Below are positions 19,466 to 27,565 of a stretch of 64,000 nt of DNA, one piece after another (the stretch's first letter is position 1; every line of letters begins with the position of its first letter). The stretch covers positions 1 to 64,000 of the forward strand of contig NZ_JAKLWS010000012.1 in assembly GCF_022012475.1 (NCBI RefSeq). Reading direction: 5' to 3'. Origin of the DNA: Rhodohalobacter sulfatireducens. GTDB taxonomy: Bacteria > Bacteroidota > Rhodothermia > Balneolales > Balneolaceae. The notes beneath the pieces are model-generated. The model made no database searches, had not been told where the DNA came from, and was given only the letters and a program-made list of their open reading frames with translations. The position numbers and the translations under genes were made by a program.

Positions 19466-19689
19466 AATGCCTCGATGTTGTTTTTGCTCTCAGAAAGCTG
19501 CTTAGTTGAGCTCAATCCATATATTCCGGGTCAAAGTTGAATGGATTGGCTTGTTTTTTTTTGAAAAAAAAATGGAGATAAGAGTAGGCGAAACCCTTTA
19601 AAAATTCTGATTTTATCTCTTTCTAAGAAGATTAAAATTTTTTAATTTAAAAAACCTTTCAAGGTCGGGAACAAAATTAAATTGTTCTT

Positions 19690-19786
19690 GTATATAGCAT
19701 AGTAATATCTACCCAGATATTACTTGTTGTACCCCGAAAAAGCCAACGTAGTAGAAAAGCCCGGTTGATAGCCGGGTTTTTCAGTT
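19690..19786 (+). ncRNA. Candidate small RNA ending in an intrinsic terminator
   Basis: An intergenic stretch holds a perfect 10 bp hairpin, agtaatatct(accc)agatattact, at 19701-19724. About 33 nt later comes a strong terminator, gcccgg(ttgata)gccggg followed by tttttc (19759-19783). The pair lies 290 bp after the SDR gene and 230 bp before the DUF389 gene. It may be the 3' end of the queDE-SDR transcript or a separate small RNA. No promoter consensus could be fixed. Confidence 0.4.
19756..19784 (+). terminator. Intrinsic terminator after the queD-queE-SDR group
   Basis: The GC-rich stem aagcccgg / gccgggtt with loop ttgata is followed by a run of T. It is read on the plus strand and closes whatever transcript precedes the DUF389 gene. 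Confidence 0.8.
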
Positions 19787-20016
19787 TTGTTGAGAAAATT
19801 ATCAACAGCACTTTCTTACTAGCTCAACCTATTATTAAGTAAATTACTCTATACTCTTCTACAATATATAGATGCCAGAGCACTTTTTATATTAGATATT
19901 ATTAATTTTCCAGAGAGTAATCGTGAAAAAGGATTTTTCGGGTAACGAATATCGATTTATTTGTTTATGATTGTATTCAAACAAATAGCTGATATAATGC
20001 TAAAAATAAATAGATT

Positions 20017-21030
20017 ATGCCTCTCAGACAGATTGAAGTAGTTGTACCAAAGGATGCAAAAGAGGATTTTAAACATCTTTTGAGTGATAACTCAGTCGAA
20101 CATTATTGGAATGAGGAATCGGAGAGTGGATACCTGCTAAAGGCTTTGGTAGATGCAAGTAAAACTGAAAGCTTTCTGGACAAGGCGGAACAACTGATGG
20201 GCAAGGATGAGAGATATCGGTTAGTTATGCAGGATGTTGAAGCTACCTTACCCAGGGTAGAGGAGCCCGAAGAGGAGGAAAGTAAAGAGGAAGAAGAAGA
20301 GAAAAGCGAACCTTGGGAGGCACCTTTAAGCGGAGTGCGTGTGAGCCGTGAAGAACTGTATAATGAAATATCGGATAGTGTAAATCTGTCTTCGGTTTAT
20401 ATTGCAATGGTCACCTTTTCAACCATCGTGGCAGCCCTTGGAATGCTGCGGGATAGTACTGCAGTTGTAATCGGCGCGATGGTGATAGCGCCATTGCTGG
20501 GGCCGAATGTAGCATTGGCATTGTCTACAACTTTAGGAGATTCAGACCTGTTAAAAAAATCTGTCAGAACAAATATAACAGGAATTTTAGTCGCTCTTTT
20601 AATTTCAGTTGTAATGGGAATTTTCCTGAGTGTAGACACAACTGTGTATGAAATTGGGAGTCGAACTCAGGTTCATCTCTCTGATATTGCCCTTGCCCTT
20701 GCTTCAGGGGCGGCAGGCGTATTGGCATACACAATCGGGATGTCTGCCGCTGTTATTGGTGTTATGGTTGCAGTTGCATTATTGCCGCCTTTGGTAACTG
20801 CAGGTTTATTAATAGGGGATATGCAGTTCAGCGCAGCGTATTATGCCTTTTTACTTCTAACAACCAACGTTATTTGTGTGAACCTTGCCGCTGTGGCAAC
20901 ATTCGCTCTTCAGGGGGTCTCACCGAGAACCTGGTATAAAGCTGAAAAAGCTAAGAAAATCAATAAGATTGCATTTGCACTCTGGACTTTCTTACTGCTG
21001 ATATTGGCCCTGTTAATTTTTATTGCCTGA
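20017..21030 (+). CDS. DUF389 (TIGR00341-type) multi-helix membrane protein
   Basis: This 337-residue protein has a soluble N-terminal part (1-115) and a membrane part with about six helices (about 125-335). The N-terminal part reads RQIEVVVPKDAKEDFKHLL and ends in a very acidic linker, EEPEEEESKEEEEEKSEP (about 86-103). The membrane domain contains the family signature GMLRDSTAVVIGAMVIAPLLGP (about 147-168) and later GMSAAVIGVMVAVALLPPLV. The function of DUF389 proteins is not established; transport has been suggested. It stands alone and is convergent with queG (28 bp gap). Confidence 0.9.
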   Translation: MPLRQIEVVVPKDAKEDFKHLLSDNSVEHYWNEESESGYLLKALVDASKTESFLDKAEQLMGKDERYRLVMQDVEATLPRVEEPEEEESKEEEEEKSEPWEAPLSGVRVSREELYNEISDSVNLSSVYIAMVTFSTIVAALGMLRDSTAVVIGAMVIAPLLGPNVALALSTTLGDSDLLKKSVRTNITGILVALLISVVMGIFLSVDTTVYEIGSRTQVHLSDIALALASGAAGVLAYTIGMSAAVIGVMVAVALLPPLVTAGLLIGDMQFSAAYYAFLLLTTNVICVNLAAVATFALQGVSPRTWYKAEKAKKINKIAFALWTFLLLILALLIFIA

Positions 21031-21058
21031 AATATTCTCCTAAAAAATCTTATTACCA

Positions 21059-22000
21059 CTATCCGATAGAAGTTAATTCCACCCGCTTGGCATTTTCAGT
21101 AAACTGTTTGTACCCGGCACGCCGAACAGCGCTTCCCTCAAAAATGTCTTCAAACTCATCTTCCTCAAGAGTTGTCCACTTTTTCGGCGGATTCAAAACA
21201 CGCTCACGAGGTTTTAAGTCATCAATATGTCCGTACTTTGCCTTCCGGTTCCATGGACATACATCCTGGCAGATATCACAACCGAACGCCCAATCAGAAA
21301 GTTTATCTTCAAATTCTTCGGGCATATTTTCTTTTAACTCAATCGTCAGGTAAGAAATGCAACGGTTGCTGTCAATTCGATAGGGTTCATGTATAGCGTC
21401 CGTAGGACAGGCGTCAATACATTTTGTACAGCTTCCACAATGATCGGTTTGAGGGGCATCATACACAAACGGAATATCTATGATCATCTCACCAATCAGG
21501 AAAAAAGAACCGTGAGTTTGATTGAGCAAGTTGGAATTTTTTCCAATCCATCCAAGTCCGGCTCGTTGTGCCCAGGCTTTATCCATCACCGGCGCAGAGT
21601 CCACAAAAAACCGCCCTTTTATATCTCCGGTTAACTCTTTCGTGTAGAAAAAAAGCTTTTTGAGCCGATTTTTGAATACTTTGTGATAATCTCGACCTCT
21701 TGCGTATTTGGCAATTTTAGGGTCATCAGTTTGTTTATCGTGCATCTCATTTTCCTTAAACCGATAACTTGCCAAAACACTGACGACACTTTTTGCTCCC
21801 GGTACCAATTTAGTTGGGTCAATGCGCTTATCGAAGTAGTTTTCCATCCACCCCATGGTGCCATGGAGGTTTTGGTTGAGCCACTGTTCAAGCCGAAAAG
21901 CTTCCGGGTCAAGCGGGCCGGCTTTGGCAAACCCGCACTGGTCAAAACCCAGCTCGAAAGATTTCAGGCGAACTTTATTTGTGAGAGTGTGAATATCCAT
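21059..22000 (-). CDS. queG: Epoxyqueuosine reductase
   Basis: This cobalamin-dependent iron-sulfur enzyme reduces epoxyqueuosine to queuosine in tRNA, the last step of the pathway. Two 4Fe-4S motifs are present: CGSCTKCIDACPTDAI (about 185-200) and CDICQDVCPWNRK (about 240-252). The conserved N-terminal block has LGFDQCGFAKA and GTMGWMENYFDKRIDP, and DSAPVMDKAWAQRAGLGWIGK is diagnostic. The frame is open up to 22033, but that extension runs into the terminator of the upstream FKBP gene. The ATG at 22000 (MDIHTLTNK, 313 residues) is therefore preferred. queD and queE lie 3 kb away. Confidence 0.95.
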   Translation of the reverse strand: MDIHTLTNKVRLKSFELGFDQCGFAKAGPLDPEAFRLEQWLNQNLHGTMGWMENYFDKRIDPTKLVPGAKSVVSVLASYRFKENEMHDKQTDDPKIAKYARGRDYHKVFKNRLKKLFFYTKELTGDIKGRFFVDSAPVMDKAWAQRAGLGWIGKNSNLLNQTHGSFFLIGEMIIDIPFVYDAPQTDHCGSCTKCIDACPTDAIHEPYRIDSNRCISYLTIELKENMPEEFEDKLSDWAFGCDICQDVCPWNRKAKYGHIDDLKPRERVLNPPKKWTTLEEDEFEDIFEGSAVRRAGYKQFTENAKRVELTSIG

Positions 22001-22014
22001 CATGAAATCAACAT

Positions 22015-22050
22015 AAAAAAATCGCGCAACCAAATAAATGATTGCGCGAT
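22015..22050 (-). terminator. Intrinsic terminator of the FKBP gene
   Basis: A perfect 9 bp stem atcgcgcaa / ttgcgcgat (22021-22029 and 22042-22050) is followed, on the minus strand, by seven T. It lies between the FKBP lipoprotein gene and queG and also decides the queG start. Confidence 0.85.
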
Positions 22051-22164
22051 TTTAGATTCTGAGAAATGATATTTTTTAAGTTGGCTTTAAACGTTTTTGC
22101 TCCAGTATATGGTTCCGGAAATAACTCTGGAATTTTTTAGAAAAATACCATTTCTAACATAGCA

Positions 22165-22917
22165 TTACTGCTGCTGAAGCTGTTGCTGCTGAGGTTCAGG
22201 ATTTACTTCAAGCAGTTCTACATCAAAAATAAGGACTGCGCCCGGAGGAATTGGACTTCCTTGCGGTGGATTCGCTCCATAAGCAAGATCAGCAGGGATA
22301 AAGAATCGATATTGTGCCCCTTCTTGCATCAATTGTAGTCCTTCAGTCCAACCCGGAATAACACGGTTCAACGGGAAAGTAGCAGGTTGGCCTCTTTCGT
22401 ATGAGCTGTCAAATACCTCATCAGAAAGCAGTCGTCCTTCATAGTGAACTTGTACTCTGTCTTCTGCGGTTGGGCTATCGCCGTCTCCCTCTTCAAGAAC
22501 TCTGTACTGAAGGCCGGATTCAGTTTCCGTAACGTCTTCATTTTGTAGATTTTCTTCGAGAAAGGCTACTCCACGTTCACGATTTACGGAAGCTTCCTCT
22601 TCAGCCTGTTGCTGTCTGTTCATTTCAAGTTCTTGCAAGTAAGTTTGAATCAGTGTTTGCATTGCAATCTGATCAATAGCCACAGAAGTGTCTGTAGTGT
22701 CTAATCCGGTTTGCAAGCCTGCAACATAATTCTGAATATCAATATCGTTGATACCTTCATTAGATAAGCTGGAACCCTGGAGATACCCAAAGCTGTAACT
22801 CAATGAGTCTATTTTTGTTGACAGATCTTCAGACGCTCTCTGTTCATAGCTATTACAAGCAGAAAACAGAAGCATTGAGCTAATTAAAATTATAGCAGCT
22901 AAATATAGATGTTTCAT
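22165..22917 (-). CDS. FKBP-type peptidyl-prolyl isomerase lipoprotein
   Basis: This 250-residue chaperone-isomerase acts in the periplasm. The signal peptide ends at the lipobox LLFSAC (Cys21). A dimerisation-type N-terminal helical domain (about 35-125) starts with TKIDSLSYSFGYLQGSSL, as in Mip/FkpA proteins. The FKBP domain (about 140-240) has VQVHYEGRLLSDEVFDSSYERG, VIPGWTEGLQLM and RFFIPADLAYG, with the substrate-pocket residues conserved. The C-terminus is a glutamine tail (PEPQQQQLQQQ). It is a single-gene unit with its own terminator. Confidence 0.94.
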   Translation of the reverse strand: MKHLYLAAIILISSMLLFSACNSYEQRASEDLSTKIDSLSYSFGYLQGSSLSNEGINDIDIQNYVAGLQTGLDTTDTSVAIDQIAMQTLIQTYLQELEMNRQQQAEEEASVNRERGVAFLEENLQNEDVTETESGLQYRVLEEGDGDSPTAEDRVQVHYEGRLLSDEVFDSSYERGQPATFPLNRVIPGWTEGLQLMQEGAQYRFFIPADLAYGANPPQGSPIPPGAVLIFDVELLEVNPEPQQQQLQQQ

Positions 22918-23086
22918 ACAGTAGTGTGATAAGTTTTTTTTGAATTAGTGGTGCCGTAAGGTAAACTTTTTTCAACCTATTGAAAAGACAAGCTCTTTTA
23001 TCAGAATTGATAAAATGTTGGCCTGAACTTGCTTATATTGTAGGGTTAAAGAATTGAATTATTCACATTTATAGAAACGAAACCAT

Positions 23087-24736
23087 TTGAAGTTTACTGA
23101 ATTTAATTTATCCGAATCTCTTTTAGCAGGACTGAGAGACCTGAGATTCGAAGAGCCTACAGCCATCCAGGAAAAATCTATTCCTCTCATTACGGATGGA
23201 AAAGATGTTATCGGAATTGCTCAAACAGGTACCGGTAAAACCGGTGCATTTGTTATTCCCATTATGGAGCGGGTACTTCGAAGCGAGAGAAAAGGAGTAA
23301 AAGCTTTGATCTTAAGTCCCACCCGTGAGCTGGCTAAACAGATTGACGAGCAAATTTTTGCGATCGGTTACCATGCGGGTATTACATCGGCAACTGTCAT
23401 TGGCGGAAGTGATTTCTCCATTCAGGCCAAAGCTTTAAAAGCCGGGGTAGATATTATTGTGGCAACCCCCGGACGGCTTATCGATCAGAATAAAGTTGTA
23501 AATATTGATTTTTCGAACCTCGAGTACCTTGTATTGGATGAAGCCGACAGGATGCTGGATATGGGTTTTCTTCCTGATATGAAAAAAATCATAAGTTGGC
23601 TGCCGGAGAATCGGCAAACGCTTCTGTTTTCGGCAACAATGCCGGGTGAAATTGAGCGACTTGCGTCCTCAATCATGCAGAATCCGCAAACGGTGGAAAT
23701 CGAGCGTGCCAAGCCATCTGCCAATGTAGAACAGAGGGCCTATTTCCTCAAGAGTCACCAAAAAATTCCGTTGGTAAAAGGAATATTCGATCAGTTAGAG
23801 TGGGAGTCGTGCATCATCTTTACATCCACTAAAAAAGGTACTGATGAACTCCAAAGACTCTTGAAAAATGAGGGTATGAAGGCGGCCAGTATTCATGGAG
23901 ATCGCTCCCAGGACGAGCGAAATAAGGCGTTAGCTGCTTTCAAGAATAAGCAAGTTCCCATTATTGTAGCTACAGATGTATTAGCACGCGGAATTGATAT
24001 CAAAGAAGTATCCATTATTATCAACTATGACGTGCCGAATAATACAGATGATTATGTGCACAGAATAGGACGGACAGCCCGGTATGATAAATCCGGAATT
24101 GCCATCACATTTATTACAAAGCGGGATCAAAGAACCTTCCGCGATATCGATAAAATCAAAGAGAATTCAATTAAGAAATTGGATGTTCCGGGCGATTTTA
24201 AGAATCCAAACGATTTTTCCTGGGATAAGCATTTTCAGTCACCCAAACAGACCCAGAAGAAAAAGGAGAAATCGAAAGATTCAGATACTCGGTCTTCTTC
24301 CGACAGAAAGAAAAGAGAAAATCTTCCTCCCCGCCCCACTAGAGGCGGAAAGAAGGATCAACAATCGTCTGAAAAAAAATCGAGTCCCCAAATAGAGGAG
24401 AAGCAGGAACAAGATTCAAAGCAGCCGGAAAAATCGAAACAACCGCAAGAATCTGATCAGCAGCAGAAGCCGAAACAACAGCAAAATCAGAAGAGATCTC
24501 AAAATCAATCTAGCGGGCCACAAAAAAGATCACCCCGGGATACTTCTCCTAAGAAAAAAGAAGAAAGCGGAAAGAAAGCTCAATCCCGTTCTAAGAAAAC
24601 TCGTGAAGAGAAAACAGATATCAATTTACCACCTGTAATTGAGAAAGCTGTGGATCGAAATAAAAGATCCCGTAAGCCGGCAAAAGGTGTTTGGGGGATC
24701 ATTAAAAGCTTTATACCGAAAATCAGAAGTAACTGA
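23087..24736 (+). CDS. DEAD-box RNA helicase, RhlE-like
   Basis: This 549-residue ATP-dependent RNA helicase has all core motifs. They are the Q motif (FEEPTAIQEKSIP), Walker A AQTGTGKTG, PTRELAKQI, TPGRLID, DEAD in VLDEADRML, SAT, and ARGIDI with HRIGRTAR. The core ends near residue 365. A long charged tail (about 385-530), rich in K, Q, E and S with runs such as QQQKPKQQQNQ, follows and probably binds RNA without fixed structure. The tail ends in a hydrophobic-basic segment, KGVWGIIKSFIPKIRSN. The start is a TTG (23087), since no ATG precedes the conserved FTEFNLSESLL. plsC follows after 7 bp. Confidence 0.95.
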   Translation: MKFTEFNLSESLLAGLRDLRFEEPTAIQEKSIPLITDGKDVIGIAQTGTGKTGAFVIPIMERVLRSERKGVKALILSPTRELAKQIDEQIFAIGYHAGITSATVIGGSDFSIQAKALKAGVDIIVATPGRLIDQNKVVNIDFSNLEYLVLDEADRMLDMGFLPDMKKIISWLPENRQTLLFSATMPGEIERLASSIMQNPQTVEIERAKPSANVEQRAYFLKSHQKIPLVKGIFDQLEWESCIIFTSTKKGTDELQRLLKNEGMKAASIHGDRSQDERNKALAAFKNKQVPIIVATDVLARGIDIKEVSIIINYDVPNNTDDYVHRIGRTARYDKSGIAITFITKRDQRTFRDIDKIKENSIKKLDVPGDFKNPNDFSWDKHFQSPKQTQKKKEKSKDSDTRSSSDRKKRENLPPRPTRGGKKDQQSSEKKSSPQIEEKQEQDSKQPEKSKQPQESDQQQKPKQQQNQKRSQNQSSGPQKRSPRDTSPKKKEESGKKAQSRSKKTREEKTDINLPPVIEKAVDRNKRSRKPAKGVWGIIKSFIPKIRSN

Positions 24737-24743
24737 TTTTGAA

Positions 24744-25538
24744 ATGCAGCACATTGCATCAATCATCATATGGATAGCAGTGGGTTTATTGGTGATCTTC
24801 TGGCTCCCGCTGCTTGCAGTTGTAAGGCTTTTAGACCGCGATTCCGCCCGATATAAAACGGGACGTATGTTTCGCAGGCTGGGATTATTGATTTCACGTG
24901 TGAATCCTAACTGGAAGATATCCATTGAGGGAGATACAAAGATTGATGATCGTCATCCCTATATAATTGTAAGTAATCACATGTCGAATGCCGACATTCC
25001 TGTAATATCCAACCTGCCCTGGGAGATGAAATGGGTAGCCAAGAAAGAACTATTTGAGATTCCCATTGTCGGCTGGATGATGAAACTTGCGGGCGATATC
25101 CCGGTTTCACGAGGGTCAAAAAAACAGGCTTTAATGGTATTCAAAAGGTGCAAATATTACCTCGACCGGAATACCTCTGTGATGTTTTTCCCGGAAGGCA
25201 CCCGATCCAGAACAGGAAATTTAACGAGGTTTGCCAGTGGTGCTTTTGATCTAGCTATTCGCGAAAAGAAACCGATTCTGCCACTCGTGTTAGACGGTAC
25301 CCAAGGCTGTTTGCCCAAAAAATCGTGGGTTTTTGAAAAAGATGTTCACGTGAAGTTGAAAATATTGGACCCGATTCCAACTGATGATTATGAAAAGGGA
25401 GATTCTACGTTACTCATGCAAGCAGTTCGGGATCAAATGGCCGAACAGTTAGCTGAGTGGAGAGGAGTAGATGTTACTGCGGTTGACTATGCTGCTGATC
25501 GCCGTCAACGGGATGGTGGTGATGTTTCTGAGGGGTAG
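24744..25538 (+). CDS. plsC: 1-acyl-sn-glycerol-3-phosphate acyltransferase
   Basis: This 264-residue membrane-associated acyltransferase makes phosphatidic acid from lysophosphatidic acid. A hydrophobic N-terminal helix spans about 4-28. The catalytic NHxxxxD box is NHMSNAD (78-84), and the substrate-binding FPEGTRSRTG follows (149-158). The frame is open further upstream inside the helicase gene, but the ATG at 24744 gives the usual membrane-start protein. Its last 65 bp overlap the 3' end of a convergent gene. Identity at family level is firm. Confidence 0.92.
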   Translation: MQHIASIIIWIAVGLLVIFWLPLLAVVRLLDRDSARYKTGRMFRRLGLLISRVNPNWKISIEGDTKIDDRHPYIIVSNHMSNADIPVISNLPWEMKWVAKKELFEIPIVGWMMKLAGDIPVSRGSKKQALMVFKRCKYYLDRNTSVMFFPEGTRSRTGNLTRFASGAFDLAIREKKPILPLVLDGTQGCLPKKSWVFEKDVHVKLKILDPIPTDDYEKGDSTLLMQAVRDQMAEQLAEWRGVDVTAVDYAADRRQRDGGDVSEG

Positions 25539-25950
25539 GGGGCGTACCTGAACTATCTTGATCTTTTTTAGCTTTTGATGGGCGAACCAGCTTCCAGGCT
25601 AAAAATATACTTAACAACGATAATACAAGAACAACAACCGGGTAGAGCAATCCTTCGGTATCATCAAGAAGCGTGATCTGACCATACCTGTAGAGTCCGG
25701 CAAAAATGACAAAAAGGATTAGAGAGAAAACTTGTTTTTCGCGGCCATAGGTGAGAGCGAACATAGCCCCGAAAAAGGTACTGAATGCGGCGATAACTAC
25801 AAGCAACATCGGCCAAAATCCTGAATAAAGGCTGTATGAAAACATAAGGATATCTTCATTTTCGTACAGCGAAATGATCACTCTCGAAAGCGACTCAAGA
25901 CTAAGAATAATACTAATCCCGATTAAACTACCCAGCAGACTCTTTTTCAT
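25474..25950 (-). CDS. Small membrane protein with His-rich tail, unknown function
   Basis: This 158-residue protein has four probable transmembrane helices (about 5-22, 42-68, 74-90 and 98-118), then a polar cytoplasmic tail. The tail includes KKDQDSSGTPPTP and HHHHPVDGDQQHSQPQ. The tail is encoded antisense to the plsC C-terminus. The membrane part is clearly gene-like: hydrophobic with an initial KKS. No family is recognised, and the tail may be a byproduct of losing an earlier stop codon. Confidence 0.6.
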   Translation of the reverse strand: MKKSLLGSLIGISIILSLESLSRVIISLYENEDILMFSYSLYSGFWPMLLVVIAAFSTFFGAMFALTYGREKQVFSLILFVIFAGLYRYGQITLLDDTEGLLYPVVVLVLSLLSIFLAWKLVRPSKAKKDQDSSGTPPTPQKHHHHPVDGDQQHSQPQ

Positions 25951-26221
25951 AGTAATTCATTTTAAAATATTTCTCTTTCTTTTTAATGATAGGATTATTT
26001 GGCATGAAATGAAATGATGGCTTCCAATTTCAGCTGCGAAGTCTTGCGGAGTTGCTGAATTATAGTTGTTGAGTCGAATGATACTAAGGGTAAAAAATTT
26101 GAATGTCAGTCAAATATTTCTGTTAAAAAGTACTGTAAGGAAGAATGCATTCAACCATATCTTTTGTATCTTTTCGCCTTCCTGAAAATTATAAATCAAA
26201 AAAAATCTACAAACGAATTAT

Positions 26222-26716
26222 ATGGCTCAAAACGACTATTTAGACCCCAAAGGAGAGATCAAATTAAGTGGTAAAGAGTTAATGGAAGCCCCCGAGATGG
26301 AGAAATTGGCTTCGGAAGTTCTTGAAACTCATCAAATTGATATTGGCCCGGCTCAAATTGGTTTTTTGTTAGTCTATCCGAACATTTCAAAACAGAGAGC
26401 TGCAAAATGTGTAAAAGCTACCCGCGAGGTAAAACACTACTCCGGGAATGATTACCTGGTTGAAGTATCCGGCGAGTTATGGGATATGCTGGATGATGAC
26501 ACTAAAAAAATGTTGCTCTACCACCAGTTGTTGCACATCGATCCGGTATTTAAGGCGAAAAACCAGGAATGGAAGATGAAGATTCGCAAGCCAGACTTTG
26601 CTGATTACTATGTGATCAACGACAAGTATGGAAATGAATGGTACAAGACAATCCAGGCTACCGTTTCATCGCTGTACGATTTAGATCCTCGCCAAGAGGG
26701 GAAAGTAACGGTTTAG
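26222..26716 (+). CDS. Putative metallopeptidase-like protein (HQLLH variant)
   Basis: This 164-residue soluble protein resembles the PhageMetallopep-type putative peptidase family. The helical region around MLLYHQLLHIDPVF carries His101-Gln102-Leu-Leu-His105. The usual zinc-protease motif is HExxH, so the catalytic glutamate is replaced by glutamine. Upstream segments IGPAQIGFLLVYPNISKQRAAKCV and YLVEVSGELWDML fit the family layout (substrate-side strand, then active-site helix). It may be an inactive binder or an altered enzyme. It stands alone, with a convergent terminator after it. Confidence 0.65.
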   Translation: MAQNDYLDPKGEIKLSGKELMEAPEMEKLASEVLETHQIDIGPAQIGFLLVYPNISKQRAAKCVKATREVKHYSGNDYLVEVSGELWDMLDDDTKKMLLYHQLLHIDPVFKAKNQEWKMKIRKPDFADYYVINDKYGNEWYKTIQATVSSLYDLDPRQEGKVTV

Positions 26717-26755
26717 TTCAAGGTCTAAAGTTTAAGGTTCACCTTAAACCTTGAA
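26717..26755. terminator. Convergent two-part hairpin
   Basis: A hairpin starts directly after the stop codon of the preceding gene: outer stem ttcaagg / ccttgaa, inner stem gtttaaggt / accttaaac. It lies between two convergent genes and could end both transcripts, though no long T-run flanks it on the plus strand. Confidence 0.55.
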
Positions 26756-26776
26756 GAACAAACTAAAAAAAGTCTT

Positions 26777-27370
26777 TTATGCTGTTTTAGGCCGTTTATT
26801 GGAAAAAGTGTGTCCGTGAACTTTGATCTGCTTTAGTTTCCACAGGAATTTACCCATTGCAGATGTGGGTTTGTTACATAGAATTGCTGTTTGTGAATAG
26901 CGCTCGAGAGTTTTATCAATGTTTTCTACATCCTCAAGCTCAATGATCACAAACTTTTCACTGCTTTTTATCTTCTTGAGCAGGTATTTTTCCTGGGGTG
27001 TGGCATATCGCGTACTGGAGTAGGTGAAACCGGTATATTCGCCGGCCAATGCATCCCCATGTATGAAGTGAAGATTTTTCTCTGTTTCACCAATCTGGCT
27101 GAATAACTCATCAATTTTTTTATAGCAAGCATCTTCATTTAGCTTGATCACATCCCGGAGATCAATCTCTTTAAATGAACCGATCTTCTTCTCTACCCGA
27201 GACAGTACTTTCTTCCTTGCTGACTTATTGGGGCCGGCCACGAGTATCAAATAATAGGATGATTCCAGGTTTATATCATCCAGTTTACTGATTAGTGATG
27301 ATACTTCTTTGTCTGAATGAGAGATCTTTTTTGGCGATGACGATTGTTCCATATCTGAGTATAGATCCAA
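26777..27370 (-). CDS. Hypothetical protein with a P-loop-like start
   Basis: This 197-residue soluble protein is not recognised. Near residue 41 it has SYYLILVAGPNKSARKKVL, a hydrophobic strand followed by a G-x4-K-like loop that recalls a degenerate Walker A. Later come KNLHFIHGDALAG (about 98-110) and SEKFVIIELEDVENIDK (about 134-150). The second resembles a Walker B strand with acidic residues (IIELEDVE). A C-terminal TSAMGKFLWKLKQIKVHG follows. These features suggest a STAND- or AAA-like remnant fold, but this is inference. No membrane segment or signal peptide is present. Confidence 0.55.
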   Translation of the reverse strand: MDLYSDMEQSSSPKKISHSDKEVSSLISKLDDINLESSYYLILVAGPNKSARKKVLSRVEKKIGSFKEIDLRDVIKLNEDACYKKIDELFSQIGETEKNLHFIHGDALAGEYTGFTYSSTRYATPQEKYLLKKIKSSEKFVIIELEDVENIDKTLERYSQTAILCNKPTSAMGKFLWKLKQIKVHGHTFSNKRPKTA

Positions 27371-27484
27371 GTGTAATTAATGATTCGGAAGATGATAAGG
27401 ATTTAACCTGAAAAACGATAAATCCTGCATGAATATACAAACATTCAGTTTAAATCAGGCAAACATCCATCGATTTGTTTGGAT

Positions 27485-27516
27485 AAAAAAAGCCGATGTT
27501 TATAAACACCGGCTTT
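27485..27516 (-). terminator. Terminator of the acetyl-CoA hydrolase gene
   Basis: The stem aaagccg / cggcttt encloses the self-complementary tgtttataaaca (one mismatched pair between them). On the minus strand it is followed by seven T. It lies 50 bp after the stop codon of the gene at 27566. Confidence 0.85.
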
Positions 27517-27565
27517 CCGTGTTGGTTTAAATGTGATGTTTATACTTCTAAAAAAGCATGCTTTA

